38,703 bases of DNA from contig PAOI01000035.1 of NCBI GenBank assembly GCA_002707985.1, positions 66,597 through 105,299 of the forward strand. The letters run 5' to 3'. The notes under the pieces are model-generated. The model had not been told where the DNA came from. It searched no databases and saw only the letters and a list, made by a program, of their open reading frames with translations. Origin of the DNA: Sphingomonas sp. GTDB taxonomy: Bacteria > Pseudomonadota > Alphaproteobacteria > Sphingomonadales > Sphingomonadaceae. Made by a program: the position numbers and the translations under genes. Within the stretch, counting starts at the first letter, position 1. Each line of letters starts with the position of its first letter. Positions 8,403-18,654 of this stretch are shown in pieces.

Positions 8403-9722
8403 TTATTCGAACACCGGCCGTTCTTCGGGAATGAACGGCTCTTCGGGTGCCACCTTGTTCCGCCAGCCATAGATGCCGAACGCCGCGATCACGCCATAGC
8501 AGATCGCCGGAATGACCAGCGCCATGGCGAGGCCCGCCGCGTCTGCCATCGCGCCGGTCGCCAACGGCACCAGTGCGCCGCCCACGATCGCAGTGCAGAG
8601 CAGGCCGGAAGCCTGCGGCGCCTGTTCGTTCAGTCCCTCGGTCGCGAGGCTGAAGATGGTCGGGAACATGATCGAGTTGAACAGGCCGATGGCCACGATC
8701 GAATAGCCCGCCATTTCGCCGCTGGTGTTCGCGGAGATCGCGAGCAGCACGATGTTGATGCAGCCGAAGATTGCCAGCAACAGGCCGGGCTTGATGATGC
8801 GCAGCAGGAACCCGCCGAGCATGCGCCCGATCAGCGCGCCGAGCCAGTAATAGGAAAGCATGACGCCCGCCGAACGCGGGTCGAGTCCCAGCGTACGCGT
8901 ATCCTCGAGATAATTGATCATCAGGCTGGCAATGGCGACTTCGGCGCCGACATAGACGAAGATGCCGAGCACGCCGAACGCAAGGCGCGGGCGCTTGAGA
9001 AGCGCGAATGTACCTTCGACCTTGGTCTCTTCGACCTTCTGATCGCCGAGCAGACCACGTTTCCACCAGAAGAATGCCGCGATCAGCACCAGGACGATCG
9101 CGAGCCCGATATAGGTGTGGGCGATGACCGAGGTTTCCTGCGCCTGATAGGCACGCAGCGACGCGCCGCTGAGTCCTTCGGGCATCGGTGCGGCTTCTTC
9201 GCCCAGAATCAATTCCGCACCGAAGCGGACCATCAGGAACACGCCGACGGAATTGAAGAACTGCGCGAAGGTCAGGCGGCTATGCGCCGACTGGGGCGGC
9301 CCGAGCGAAATGATGAGCGGGTTCACTGCCACCTGAAGCAGCGTGATGCCGCCGCCCACCATGAACAACGCGGCCAGGAAGCCCCAGTAGATGCTGGAAT
9401 AGGCCGCCGGCAGGAACAGCAGGCAGCCCGCCGCCATGATGGCGAATCCCAGCACGATGCCCCGGAAATAGCCGAGCTTTTTCATCAACATGCCGGCCGG
9501 GATCGAGAAGATCGCATAGCTGGTGAAGAACGCGAACTGCACCAGCATGCTCTGGGCATAGTTAAGGTCGAACAGCCCCTTCAGCTTGGGGATGAGGACG
9601 TCGTTCAGATTGGTGATGCCCCCGAACAGGAAGAACACCGCGACGACGATGACCAGCAAGCCGAACGACTGCTTGCCGGCGCCGCCTCCCGCCTGTGGTC
9701 CCTGACCTGCTACTGAAACCAT
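8403..9722 (-). CDS. MFS sugar transporter, FucP/GluP-like (glucose/galactose/fucose family)
   Basis: Inner-membrane major facilitator permease that would bring monosaccharides released in the periplasm into the cytoplasm, probably by proton symport. It has 439 residues from ATG 9722 with GGGGAGGAAG just upstream. About twelve hydrophobic segments are visible. The first helix region carries FFLFGGITNLNDVLIPKLK, typical of the fucose permease branch, followed by GMLMKKLGYFRGI between helices 2 and 3 and LLQVAVNPLIISLG later. The N-terminus has a Gly/Gln-rich stretch. It begins 23 bases after the stop of the GH97 gene on the same strand, so the two form an operon under the operator at 11875. 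Glucose is the likely cargo given the GH97 and GH3 neighbours; fucose or galactose cannot be excluded. Confidence 0.88.
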   Translation of the reverse strand: MVSVAGQGPQAGGGAGKQSFGLLVIVVAVFFLFGGITNLNDVLIPKLKGLFDLNYAQSMLVQFAFFTSYAIFSIPAGMLMKKLGYFRGIVLGFAIMAAGCLLFLPAAYSSIYWGFLAALFMVGGGITLLQVAVNPLIISLGPPQSAHSRLTFAQFFNSVGVFLMVRFGAELILGEEAAPMPEGLSGASLRAYQAQETSVIAHTYIGLAIVLVLIAAFFWWKRGLLGDQKVEETKVEGTFALLKRPRLAFGVLGIFVYVGAEVAIASLMINYLEDTRTLGLDPRSAGVMLSYYWLGALIGRMLGGFLLRIIKPGLLLAIFGCINIVLLAISANTSGEMAGYSIVAIGLFNSIMFPTIFSLATEGLNEQAPQASGLLCTAIVGGALVPLATGAMADAAGLAMALVIPAICYGVIAAFGIYGWRNKVAPEEPFIPEERPVFE

Positions 9723-9745
9723 GTGTCTTCCTCCCCCTGGGGTGT

Positions 9746-11839
9746 TTATTCGACGGGCTGCAGCGACATAGCGAAGCCGCCACCCGCTTTCATTGCTACT
9801 ATACGCTTGTCTTCGGACGTCACTGTGAACGTTCTCACATCCATTGCGAACCGGTCGCCGTCAATCCCGCCTGTCTCGCCATCCTGCCATAGCGTGACGC
9901 TATAGCGCTTGCCGGGCGGCAGGAAGCTGAAATCGACATCGAAGCTGCGGGCATGGTCGTCGGTGATGCCGCCGACATACCAATTGTCGGCGCCGCGCTC
10001 CTGCCGCGCGAAAACGGCGAACTCGCCGATCTCGCCGCCCAGCACGATGCTGCGTTCCCAATCGACCGGCACCTGACGGATGAAGTCGAGCGCGCGCGGC
10101 GCCTTTTCGTAATTTTCGGGCAGGTCCGCAGCCATCTGCACCGGGCTGTAGAGCACGACATAATAGGCAAGCTGGCGGGCGAGCGTCGAGGGAATGGCGC
10201 GGCCTTCCTTGCCGGTCAGGCTGACGACACCGGGGGTATAATCCATCGGTCCGGACAGCATCCGCGTGAACACCAGGGTCGGCTCGTGCGAGGGCGGATT
10301 GGTCGGCTCGCCCCATGCGGCATATTCCATGCCCCGCGCGCCTTCGCGGCTCAGCAGATTGGGATAGGTGCGGCGCAGGCCAGTGTCCTTGATCGGTTCA
10401 TGCGCGTCGATGCCGACATGGTGGCGCGCCGCGAGTTCGGCGACGCGGACATGGTGGTTGGCCATATATTGGCCGTCATGCCACTCCCACACATTCTCGC
10501 CATCCGGTCCCTGACGCAACACGCCCCCCGCATCGGCGACATAGCCCGTCTTGACCGCATGGACGCCCAGCCGTTCGTCCAGGGCATAAGCATCGGCCAT
10601 CTGGTCTTCATAGCGACCGACATTGCCGGCGGTTTCGTGGTGGCCGATCAGTTCGACACCCTTTGACCGGGCATAGGCCGCGACCGCTTCGATATCGAAA
10701 TCGGGATAGGCGTGGGTGAAATCCAAGTTCCGCCCGCTGTCGCCGATCCAGTTGCCTTCCCAGCCTTTGTTCCACCCTTCGATCAGCACGCCGCCAAAGC
10801 CGTTGGCGGCAGCGAAATCGATATAGCGTTTGGCGTGTTCGGTCGTCGCGCCGTGGCGCGGCCCGGCTTCCCAGGTCCAGTCGCCGATCTGCATCGCCCA
10901 CCAGATGCCGATATATTTCATCGGCTTTACCCAGCTTACGTCGCCCAGCTTGTTCGGTTCGTTGAGCGCCAGCGTCATGTCCGACGCGGCATAGAGGCCG
11001 GCGGCATCGTCCGCGATCTGGATCGTCCGCCACGGCGTATGGAACGGCGCGTCGCGTATTACCGACGGACCCGAAGGCCCCGGCGCCAGATGCGAGCGAA
11101 AGCGCTGCCCGTCGATCCGCTGGAGCCACATGCCGGCATAATCGACCAGCGCGGCTTCATGGATCGCGAGATGCAGTCCATCGGCGCGCCGGATCGTGAA
11201 CGGCGTATGCGCAGTGCCAACCTGATCGATCGGTGTCTTGTTGTAGATATATTCGTATCGGTTCCATTCCCCGGCGGGAATCCACCAGGTATCGCCCGCA
11301 CCGGCGATGTTGAATTCGGTAAGTTCGTCGTCGATCGCGATCGGGCCGTCGAATTGCGGCTGCGGCGGAAATTCGAAGCGGAAGCCGATCCCGGTGTCGA
11401 ACGCGCGAATCACCAGGTCGATTCGGCGCTTGTCCTTGACCTGTTCGAGCAGGGGCACCCGCATTTCGCGATAGTCCATCGCGATATGGCGCTTCTCGCC
11501 CCAGGGCTGATCCCATTCTTCATGCCCGTCGCGATAATCGGGCGCTCCCAGGAAGATGCCGTGTTCGAACTTGCCCGATCCGTTGAGCAGGAAACCCAGC
11601 TTCGATGGGGCGATCACCGGCTGTCCGTCGCGATAGACGGCATAGCGGGCAATATCGGCCTGGGTGTCGACGCGCACTTCCAGTCGACCGTCGGGCGATT
11701 GTACCGCAGCGTCCATCACGCGTTGCGGCGTTTGCGCATGCAGCGTGGCGGGAAACAGCATCAGCAGCGCCAGCATTACCGCCATCACGAAACGCAATGG
11801 CGAATCACAGGCGCCAGCGGGGGCGCGGGCAGCGGCCAT
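9746..11839 (-). CDS. GH97 glycoside hydrolase, probable inverting alpha-glucosidase (SusB-like)
   Basis: Calcium-dependent alpha-glycosidase acting in the periplasm. It has 697 residues. ATG 11837-11839 was chosen because AGAGAGGA lies just upstream and a signal peptide follows (cleavage near LHAQ, about residue 36); a longer frame to 11926 would start upstream of the operator. The N-terminal beta-sandwich (about 40-310) contains IHEAALVDY with Glu228. The barrel contains GHHETAGN (Glu402), GIDAHEPIKDTGLRRTYPN (Glu481) and GMEYAAWG (Glu505). The last two glutamates are 24 residues apart, as in Bacteroides SusB, which fits the inverting alpha-glucosidase branch better than the retaining alpha-galactosidase branch with an Asp nucleophile. 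A C-terminal beta domain follows. Operonic with the FucP-like permease. Confidence 0.92.
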   Translation of the reverse strand: MAAARAPAGACDSPLRFVMAVMLALLMLFPATLHAQTPQRVMDAAVQSPDGRLEVRVDTQADIARYAVYRDGQPVIAPSKLGFLLNGSGKFEHGIFLGAPDYRDGHEEWDQPWGEKRHIAMDYREMRVPLLEQVKDKRRIDLVIRAFDTGIGFRFEFPPQPQFDGPIAIDDELTEFNIAGAGDTWWIPAGEWNRYEYIYNKTPIDQVGTAHTPFTIRRADGLHLAIHEAALVDYAGMWLQRIDGQRFRSHLAPGPSGPSVIRDAPFHTPWRTIQIADDAAGLYAASDMTLALNEPNKLGDVSWVKPMKYIGIWWAMQIGDWTWEAGPRHGATTEHAKRYIDFAAANGFGGVLIEGWNKGWEGNWIGDSGRNLDFTHAYPDFDIEAVAAYARSKGVELIGHHETAGNVGRYEDQMADAYALDERLGVHAVKTGYVADAGGVLRQGPDGENVWEWHDGQYMANHHVRVAELAARHHVGIDAHEPIKDTGLRRTYPNLLSREGARGMEYAAWGEPTNPPSHEPTLVFTRMLSGPMDYTPGVVSLTGKEGRAIPSTLARQLAYYVVLYSPVQMAADLPENYEKAPRALDFIRQVPVDWERSIVLGGEIGEFAVFARQERGADNWYVGGITDDHARSFDVDFSFLPPGKRYSVTLWQDGETGGIDGDRFAMDVRTFTVTSEDKRIVAMKAGGGFAMSLQPVE

Positions 11840-11872
11840 TGCGATCCTCTCTCGATTCTGTTGTCGGCAATT

Positions 11873-11901
11873 TTTGTAACCGGTTACAGAAACCTTGTCC
11901 A
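11873..11901 (-). promoter_or_regulatory. Candidate promoter for the GH97-permease operon
   Basis: On the minus strand TGGACA (complement of 11896-11901) and TACAAA (complement of 11873-11878) are separated by 17 bases. The operator palindrome fills the 3' part of the spacer and overlaps the -10-like hexamer. Pattern matching only. Confidence 0.4.
11875..11888. promoter_or_regulatory. LacI-type operator, perfect 14-bp palindrome
   Basis: TGTAACCGGTTACA is its own reverse complement and lies 36 bases upstream of the GH97 start codon. The site overlaps the candidate promoter on the minus strand, which fits repression. A one-mismatch copy stands between the TonB receptor and GH3 genes at 4187-4200. 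Confidence 0.8.
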
Positions 11902-11931
11902 TGCGACTGCTGCTACAGGCAAGCACGCATC

Positions 11932-11969
11932 AAAAAGCCCGCCGAACCCTGGGGTCCGACGGGCTTTTT
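11932..11969 (-). terminator. Terminator after tRNA-Val
   Basis: A 10-bp outer stem (AAAAAGCCCG with CGGGCTTTTT, 11932-11941 and 11960-11969) is followed on the minus strand by five T residues. It lies directly behind the tRNA-Val 3' end. Being symmetrical, it could also work on the plus strand. Confidence 0.8.
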
Positions 11970-11972
11970 GAA

Positions 11973-12047
11973 TGGTGGGCGCGGCAAGGATTGAACTTGC
12001 GACCCCTGCGGTGTGAACACAGTGCTCTACCACTGAGCTACGCGCCC
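11973..12047 (-). tRNA. tRNA-Val (anticodon CAC)
   Basis: The minus strand folds into a cloverleaf. The acceptor stem is GGGCGCG with CGCGCCC, the D arm is GCTC-AGTGGTAGA-GAGC-like, and the anticodon stem CTGTG/CGCAG has loop TTCACAC, giving anticodon CAC. The T arm contains GTTCAATCC. The discriminator is A and the CCA end is encoded. It reads valine codon GUG. Confidence 0.95.
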
Positions 12048-12103
12048 GAACCCATAACGAAGCAGCGCCTCGCGCGATGGGAGGCGTGCCTCTAGGCAAG
12101 CAA

Positions 12104-12124
12104 CCGGGGCTTGTCCAGCCCCGG
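12104..12124 (-). terminator. Hairpin downstream of hupB
   Basis: An 8-bp perfect stem (CCGGGGCT with AGCCCCGG) with a 5-nt loop lies 12 bases after the hupB stop. The tract that follows on the minus strand (GGTTGCTTGCC) is only weakly T-rich, so it may be a weak terminator or only a stabilising hairpin. Confidence 0.5.
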
Positions 12125-12135
12125 CAGCGCGCAGA

Positions 12136-12408
12136 TCAGTTGACCGCGTCCTTCAGGCCCTTGCCGGCCTTGAACTTCGGCTGGTTCGACGCCTTGATGG
12201 TCATTTCTTCGCCGGTGCGCGGGTTGCGACCCACCGAAGCCTTGCGCTTGCTGACCGAGAAAGTGCCGAAGCCGACCAGACGAACTTCGTCGCCCTTCTT
12301 CAGCGCGGTCGAAATCGAATCGAACACGGCTTCCACGGCCTTGCTGGCATCGCCCTTGCTCAAGCTTGCGGTATCGGCAACCAATCCGATCAGTTCTTGC
12401 TTGTTCAT
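12136..12408 (-). CDS. hupB: DNA-binding protein HU
   Basis: Small histone-like nucleoid protein that binds and bends DNA as a dimer. It has 90 residues, the usual family length. The sequence begins MNKQELIGLVAD, carries the dimerisation region VGFGTFSV and the arm motif GRNPRTGEEM, and ends with the Lys-rich KFKAGKGLKDAVN, all typical of HU. It lies 181 bases downstream of lon on the same strand. lon-hupB adjacency is conserved in many proteobacteria. It has its own candidate promoter in the gap, so it is probably transcribed independently at a high level. Confidence 0.97.
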   Translation of the reverse strand: MNKQELIGLVADTASLSKGDASKAVEAVFDSISTALKKGDEVRLVGFGTFSVSKRKASVGRNPRTGEEMTIKASNQPKFKAGKGLKDAVN

Positions 12409-12468
12409 TCGCTGGGAACCCCCTGTACTGAAATAACTGGAATCTTGGAATCGACGAAAGCCGATATG

Positions 12469-12499
12469 ACAGTAAGGCCGCTAAGACCCCCACTGTCAA
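12469..12499 (-). promoter_or_regulatory. Candidate hupB promoter
   Basis: A consensus -35 hexamer TTGACA (complement of 12494-12499) lies in the lon-hupB gap. A poor -10-like TACTGT (complement of 12469-12474) follows after 19 bases, which is a long spacer. The -35 match is good; the -10 is uncertain. Confidence 0.3.
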
Positions 12500-12589
12500 A
12501 GGAAATCACGCCACAATTCCGCCAAAAAATGACGAACGCGCGAGCAACCCTCGGCGGGAAGCGCCCCCATAAACAACTCGCCGCGAAGA

Positions 12590-15043
<2,454 letters not shown>

Positions 15044-15082
15044 GGATACTCCAGCCGCGCCAATCACGGCGCCTCTTCCTAT

Positions 15083-15111
15083 TTATATGGTGCTTGCATG
15101 CCGGGCATCAA
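15083..15111 (-). promoter_or_regulatory. Candidate lon promoter
   Basis: On the minus strand TTGATG (complement of 15106-15111) and ATATAA (complement of 15083-15088) are 17 bases apart, a good housekeeping-type spacing, 40 bases upstream of the lon start codon. No convincing heat-shock sigma-32 element was recognised by eye. Confidence 0.5.
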
Positions 15112-15165
15112 TCACCGGGGCAACCAGACGCCCTTTTCCTCGCTTCTAACGGACCGGAGACCCCC

Positions 15166-16899
15166 ATGGCCCGCATTTCCCTGATGCTTGCCGCCTCGAT
15201 CGCGGCGCTCACGATTCAACCCGTTCAGGCGCAGGATAGTGGCGGACTTCCGGGTCCCGGCGAACCGGAACTGACTCAGCAGACCGCCAATTCCGGCGGG
15301 CCGCTCGATCCCGCACAGGAAAAGGTACGATTCGATTCGGCGGACCTGAAGTTCGAGATATTTCCCGATCGCCATGCGATCGCAGGCGTCGCGACGCTGC
15401 ATTTCACGGCAAAGGAAGCGACCGACCGGCTGGTGATCGATCTCGACCGCAATCTGCCGGTATCGGCGATCCGCATCGACGGAACCGCACTGCCCGAATC
15501 GGCATGGAGCAATCCCGAAGGCCGGATGACGGTCATGCTGCCCCGACCGCTCGCCGCCGGCGAAAGCGTAGCCGCGCAGATCAGCTATGCCGGACAGCCG
15601 CATGTCGCAGTTCGGGCACCGTGGATCGGCGGTTTCGTATGGGCGACCACGCCCGACGGCAAACCCTGGATCGCTACGGCAGTTCAGATGCAGGGATGCG
15701 ACATGTTCTGGCCGTGCATCGATTATCCCACCTACGAACCCGATTTCGTCGATCTCCATATCACCGTGCCGCAAGGGCTGAGCGCGCCGTCCAATGGCGT
15801 GTTCAAGGGGATGGATACGCTGCCCGACGGACGGACCACCTGGAACTGGCATGCCGAACATCCGACGCTCTATGGCGTCGCGCTGAATGTCGGGCCCTAT
15901 GAAGAGATTTCGGGGACCTATCACAGCCGCTATGGCAACGATATTCCTATGTTTTTCTGGCACTTGCCCAATGAAGGCGACAAGCCGGAACAGCTGTTCG
16001 CCGAATTCGCACCGACGCTCGATTTCTTCGAAAGCGTGATCGGCCCCTACCCCTTTGCCAGCCAGAAGCTGGGCGTGGTCGAAACCCAGCACAAGGGCAT
16101 GGAGCACCAGTCGATCAACGCCTATGGCAATAATTATGCGAAGACCGCGAACGGGTTCGACGACCTGTTCCAGCATGAATTCGCGCATGAATGGTTCGCC
16201 AATCAGCTGACCGCCAGCAACTGGGACGATTTCTGGCTCCACGAAGGGACCGGCAGCTATATGCAGCCGCTCTACGGCGAATGGCGCGAGGGCCATGGCC
16301 GCTACATCAAGATGATGCTCGACATGCGTCCGGGCATCCGCAACCAGCATCCGATCGTGTCCGGCACGCCGCAAAGCGCCAGCGACGTTTATTATGAGGG
16401 GCCTGCCGGCGACATTTATTCCAAGGGCGCGTGGGTGCTGCACACGCTTCGCGGACTGATCGGCGACGAAGCGTTCTTCAATTCGCTGCGTCTCGCAATC
16501 TATGGCCGTACCGATCCCAAACCGGGCAATTTCGAGCCGGTCTATCGCAGCACGCCCGAATATATCGGCTTCGTCAATCAGGAAGCCGGCGGCGATTATC
16601 AGTGGTTCTTCGACGTCTATCTCTATTCCGCCGCGCTGCCCAAGCTTGTGCAAAGCCGCGACGGCGATACGGTCACCTTCACTTGGCAGACCGAAGGCGA
16701 CAAGCCCTTCCCCATGCCGGTCGACATTTCGGTGAACGGCGACGTCACGACATTGCCGATGACGGACGGCACGGGATCGATCACCGTGCCGCAAGGCGCG
16801 CATGTCATCGTCGATCCGGAATCGAAGATCCTGATGCAGTCCGATCAGGTCGATGCCTTTCAGACCTATATGATGCAGCGCGCTCAGGGAGCCCATTGA
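15166..16899 (+). CDS. Secreted M1-family metalloaminopeptidase, copy 1
   Basis: Zinc aminopeptidase that would trim N-terminal residues from peptides in the periplasm or outside the cell. It has 577 residues from ATG 15166, with GGAGA just upstream and a signal peptide to VQAQ (about residue 23). An N-terminal beta-saddle domain (about 55-250) precedes the catalytic domain. The zinc site is HEFAH at 337-341 with the third ligand Glu360 (WLHEG), the exact HEXXH-x18-E spacing of M1. The substrate-binding motif is GMEHQ (311-315) instead of the usual GxMEN. A Tyr-x-Lys-Gly (IYSKGAWVLHTLR) supplies the likely catalytic tyrosine. It lacks the large C-terminal helical domain of PepN. Its stop overlaps the start of a close paralogue by one base (TGATG). 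Confidence 0.93.
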   Translation: MARISLMLAASIAALTIQPVQAQDSGGLPGPGEPELTQQTANSGGPLDPAQEKVRFDSADLKFEIFPDRHAIAGVATLHFTAKEATDRLVIDLDRNLPVSAIRIDGTALPESAWSNPEGRMTVMLPRPLAAGESVAAQISYAGQPHVAVRAPWIGGFVWATTPDGKPWIATAVQMQGCDMFWPCIDYPTYEPDFVDLHITVPQGLSAPSNGVFKGMDTLPDGRTTWNWHAEHPTLYGVALNVGPYEEISGTYHSRYGNDIPMFFWHLPNEGDKPEQLFAEFAPTLDFFESVIGPYPFASQKLGVVETQHKGMEHQSINAYGNNYAKTANGFDDLFQHEFAHEWFANQLTASNWDDFWLHEGTGSYMQPLYGEWREGHGRYIKMMLDMRPGIRNQHPIVSGTPQSASDVYYEGPAGDIYSKGAWVLHTLRGLIGDEAFFNSLRLAIYGRTDPKPGNFEPVYRSTPEYIGFVNQEAGGDYQWFFDVYLYSAALPKLVQSRDGDTVTFTWQTEGDKPFPMPVDISVNGDVTTLPMTDGTGSITVPQGAHVIVDPESKILMQSDQVDAFQTYMMQRAQGAH

Positions 16900-18620
16900 T
16901 GACTGTTACGCGTTTTGCCGCCGCCCTTCTTGTCGCGTCGGCGCTGGTTCCTGCCGCTGCCGACGCTCAGACGCTGCGTCGGGGCGAGCCGCCGATCACC
17001 GAGCAGACCCAGATTTCCGGTGGCGAGCGGCCCGCCGAACAGGCGGGGCTTCGGCTGAAGCACCTCGACCTTGCGATCGAAGTGTTTCCTGAGGGGCAAC
17101 GGATCGCGGGCGTCGCCACGCTGACGCTGACCACCGATCGCACGGTGCCGCGCCTGCTCATCGACCTCGACAAGAACCTGCCCGTTTCCGCGATCAGCGT
17201 CGACGGGCGCGCTCTTGCAGCGTCGCAATGGAGTAACCCCGAAGGACAGCTTGCGATCACATTGCGCCGTCCGCTCCGCGCGGGCGCGACGGCGAAAGTG
17301 AAGATCACCTATGCCGGCACGCCGCACGTCGCGGTGCGCGCGCCGTGGGACGACGGCATGGTCTGGGCGCATACGCAGGACGGCAAGCCATGGATCGCCT
17401 CCACCAGCGAAGGCTATGGCTGCGACCTCCTCTATCCGTGTCTCGACTTTCCCGAGGGCGAAGCGAACGCCGTCGATTTGCATTTCACGGTGCCGGCAGG
17501 GCTCAAGGCACCGGCCAACGGCACGCTGGTCGGCGTCGATGAGCATAGCGACGGGCGGACGACGTGGAACTGGCACGCGAAAAGCCCCAATCCCTATTCG
17601 CTGATGCTCAATGTCGGGCCGTACAAGGAGATTTCGGGCAGCTATCACAGCCAGTACGGCAACGATATCGCGCTCTATTTCTGGCACCTGCCCGGCCACG
17701 AAGCCGGCGCGCAGGGGGTGTTCGATGAATTCGCGCCGACGCTCGATTTCTTCGAAACGCTGATCGGCCCCTATCCCTGGGGCGACGAAAAGCTCGCGAT
17801 TGTCGAGACGCCCTATCTGGGCATGGAGCACCAGACGATCAACGCGTACGGCAATAGCTTCGCCAAGAGTTACAATGGCTTCGACGACCTGTTCCAGCAT
17901 GAGCTGGCGCATGAATGGTTCGGCAATCAGGTGACGGCGGCCAATTGGGACGATTACTGGATCCATGAAGGCTATGCGCAATATATGCAGCCGCTCTATG
18001 GCCTGTGGCGCGAGGGCGACGCCCGGTACGAAGTGATGATGGACGAATTCCGTCGCGGCATCATGAACCAGCACCCGATCGTTTCGGGTCAGGTCCGCAC
18101 CGAAGAACAGGTCTATGAGGCCGAAAATGGCGGCCCCGGCAATGACATCTATGTGAAGGGTGCGTGGGTGTTGCACACGTTGCGCAACACGATCGGCGAC
18201 GACGCCTTTTTCGAAGTGACGCGACGGCTGGTTTATGGCCGCGCCGATCCGCGCCCGGGCAATTTCGAGCCGCGGTTCAGCTCGACCCGCGAATATATGG
18301 ACATCGTCAATGACGTGACGGGGAAGAATTACGACTGGTTCTTCAACGTCTATCTCTATCAGGCGGTGCTGCCCAAAATCGTCGAAGAACGGAACGGCGA
18401 CACGCTGACGCTCCGCTGGCAGGTTCCGGGCGATGGCCCCTTCCCGCTGCCGATCGAGATACAGGTCGATGGCGAGATTCGGCTGGTGCCGATGTCCGAC
18501 GGCACTGCCACGCTGAACGTGCCGGCATCGGCACATGTGCTGATCGATCCGCATGCCCGATTGCTGCGCCAGTCGGATCAGATCGACGCCTATCAGGCCT
18601 ATGCGATGCGCCGCCGCTAA
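16899..18620 (+). CDS. Secreted M1-family metalloaminopeptidase, copy 2
   Basis: Paralogue of the preceding gene with the same architecture. It has 573 residues, starting at ATG 16899, which overlaps the upstream stop by one base, so translation is probably coupled; an upstream in-frame extension to 16431 lies entirely inside copy 1 and is rejected. The signal peptide ends near ADAQ (residue 24). The zinc site is HELAH at 334-338 with Glu357 (WIHEG), closer to the canonical M1 HELAHxWFGNxVT than copy 1. The GMEHQ motif (308-312) and IYVKGAWVLHTLR tyrosine are kept. The two copies align along their whole length (for example both contain PHVAVRAPW, DGRTTWNWHA and FDDLFQHE), so they are a tandem duplication that has diverged. 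A secreted protein of unknown function follows 34 bases downstream. Confidence 0.93.
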   Translation: MTVTRFAAALLVASALVPAAADAQTLRRGEPPITEQTQISGGERPAEQAGLRLKHLDLAIEVFPEGQRIAGVATLTLTTDRTVPRLLIDLDKNLPVSAISVDGRALAASQWSNPEGQLAITLRRPLRAGATAKVKITYAGTPHVAVRAPWDDGMVWAHTQDGKPWIASTSEGYGCDLLYPCLDFPEGEANAVDLHFTVPAGLKAPANGTLVGVDEHSDGRTTWNWHAKSPNPYSLMLNVGPYKEISGSYHSQYGNDIALYFWHLPGHEAGAQGVFDEFAPTLDFFETLIGPYPWGDEKLAIVETPYLGMEHQTINAYGNSFAKSYNGFDDLFQHELAHEWFGNQVTAANWDDYWIHEGYAQYMQPLYGLWREGDARYEVMMDEFRRGIMNQHPIVSGQVRTEEQVYEAENGGPGNDIYVKGAWVLHTLRNTIGDDAFFEVTRRLVYGRADPRPGNFEPRFSSTREYMDIVNDVTGKNYDWFFNVYLYQAVLPKIVEERNGDTLTLRWQVPGDGPFPLPIEIQVDGEIRLVPMSDGTATLNVPASAHVLIDPHARLLRQSDQIDAYQAYAMRRR

Positions 18621-18654
18621 TCACCGGGCCGGCGGAGAAAACGGAAGGAAACCG

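Noticed and set aside
16431..16898. In-frame extension upstream of the second aminopeptidase
   Set aside because: It lies inside copy 1 in a different frame. The ATG at 16899 has a signal peptide and overlaps the upstream stop.
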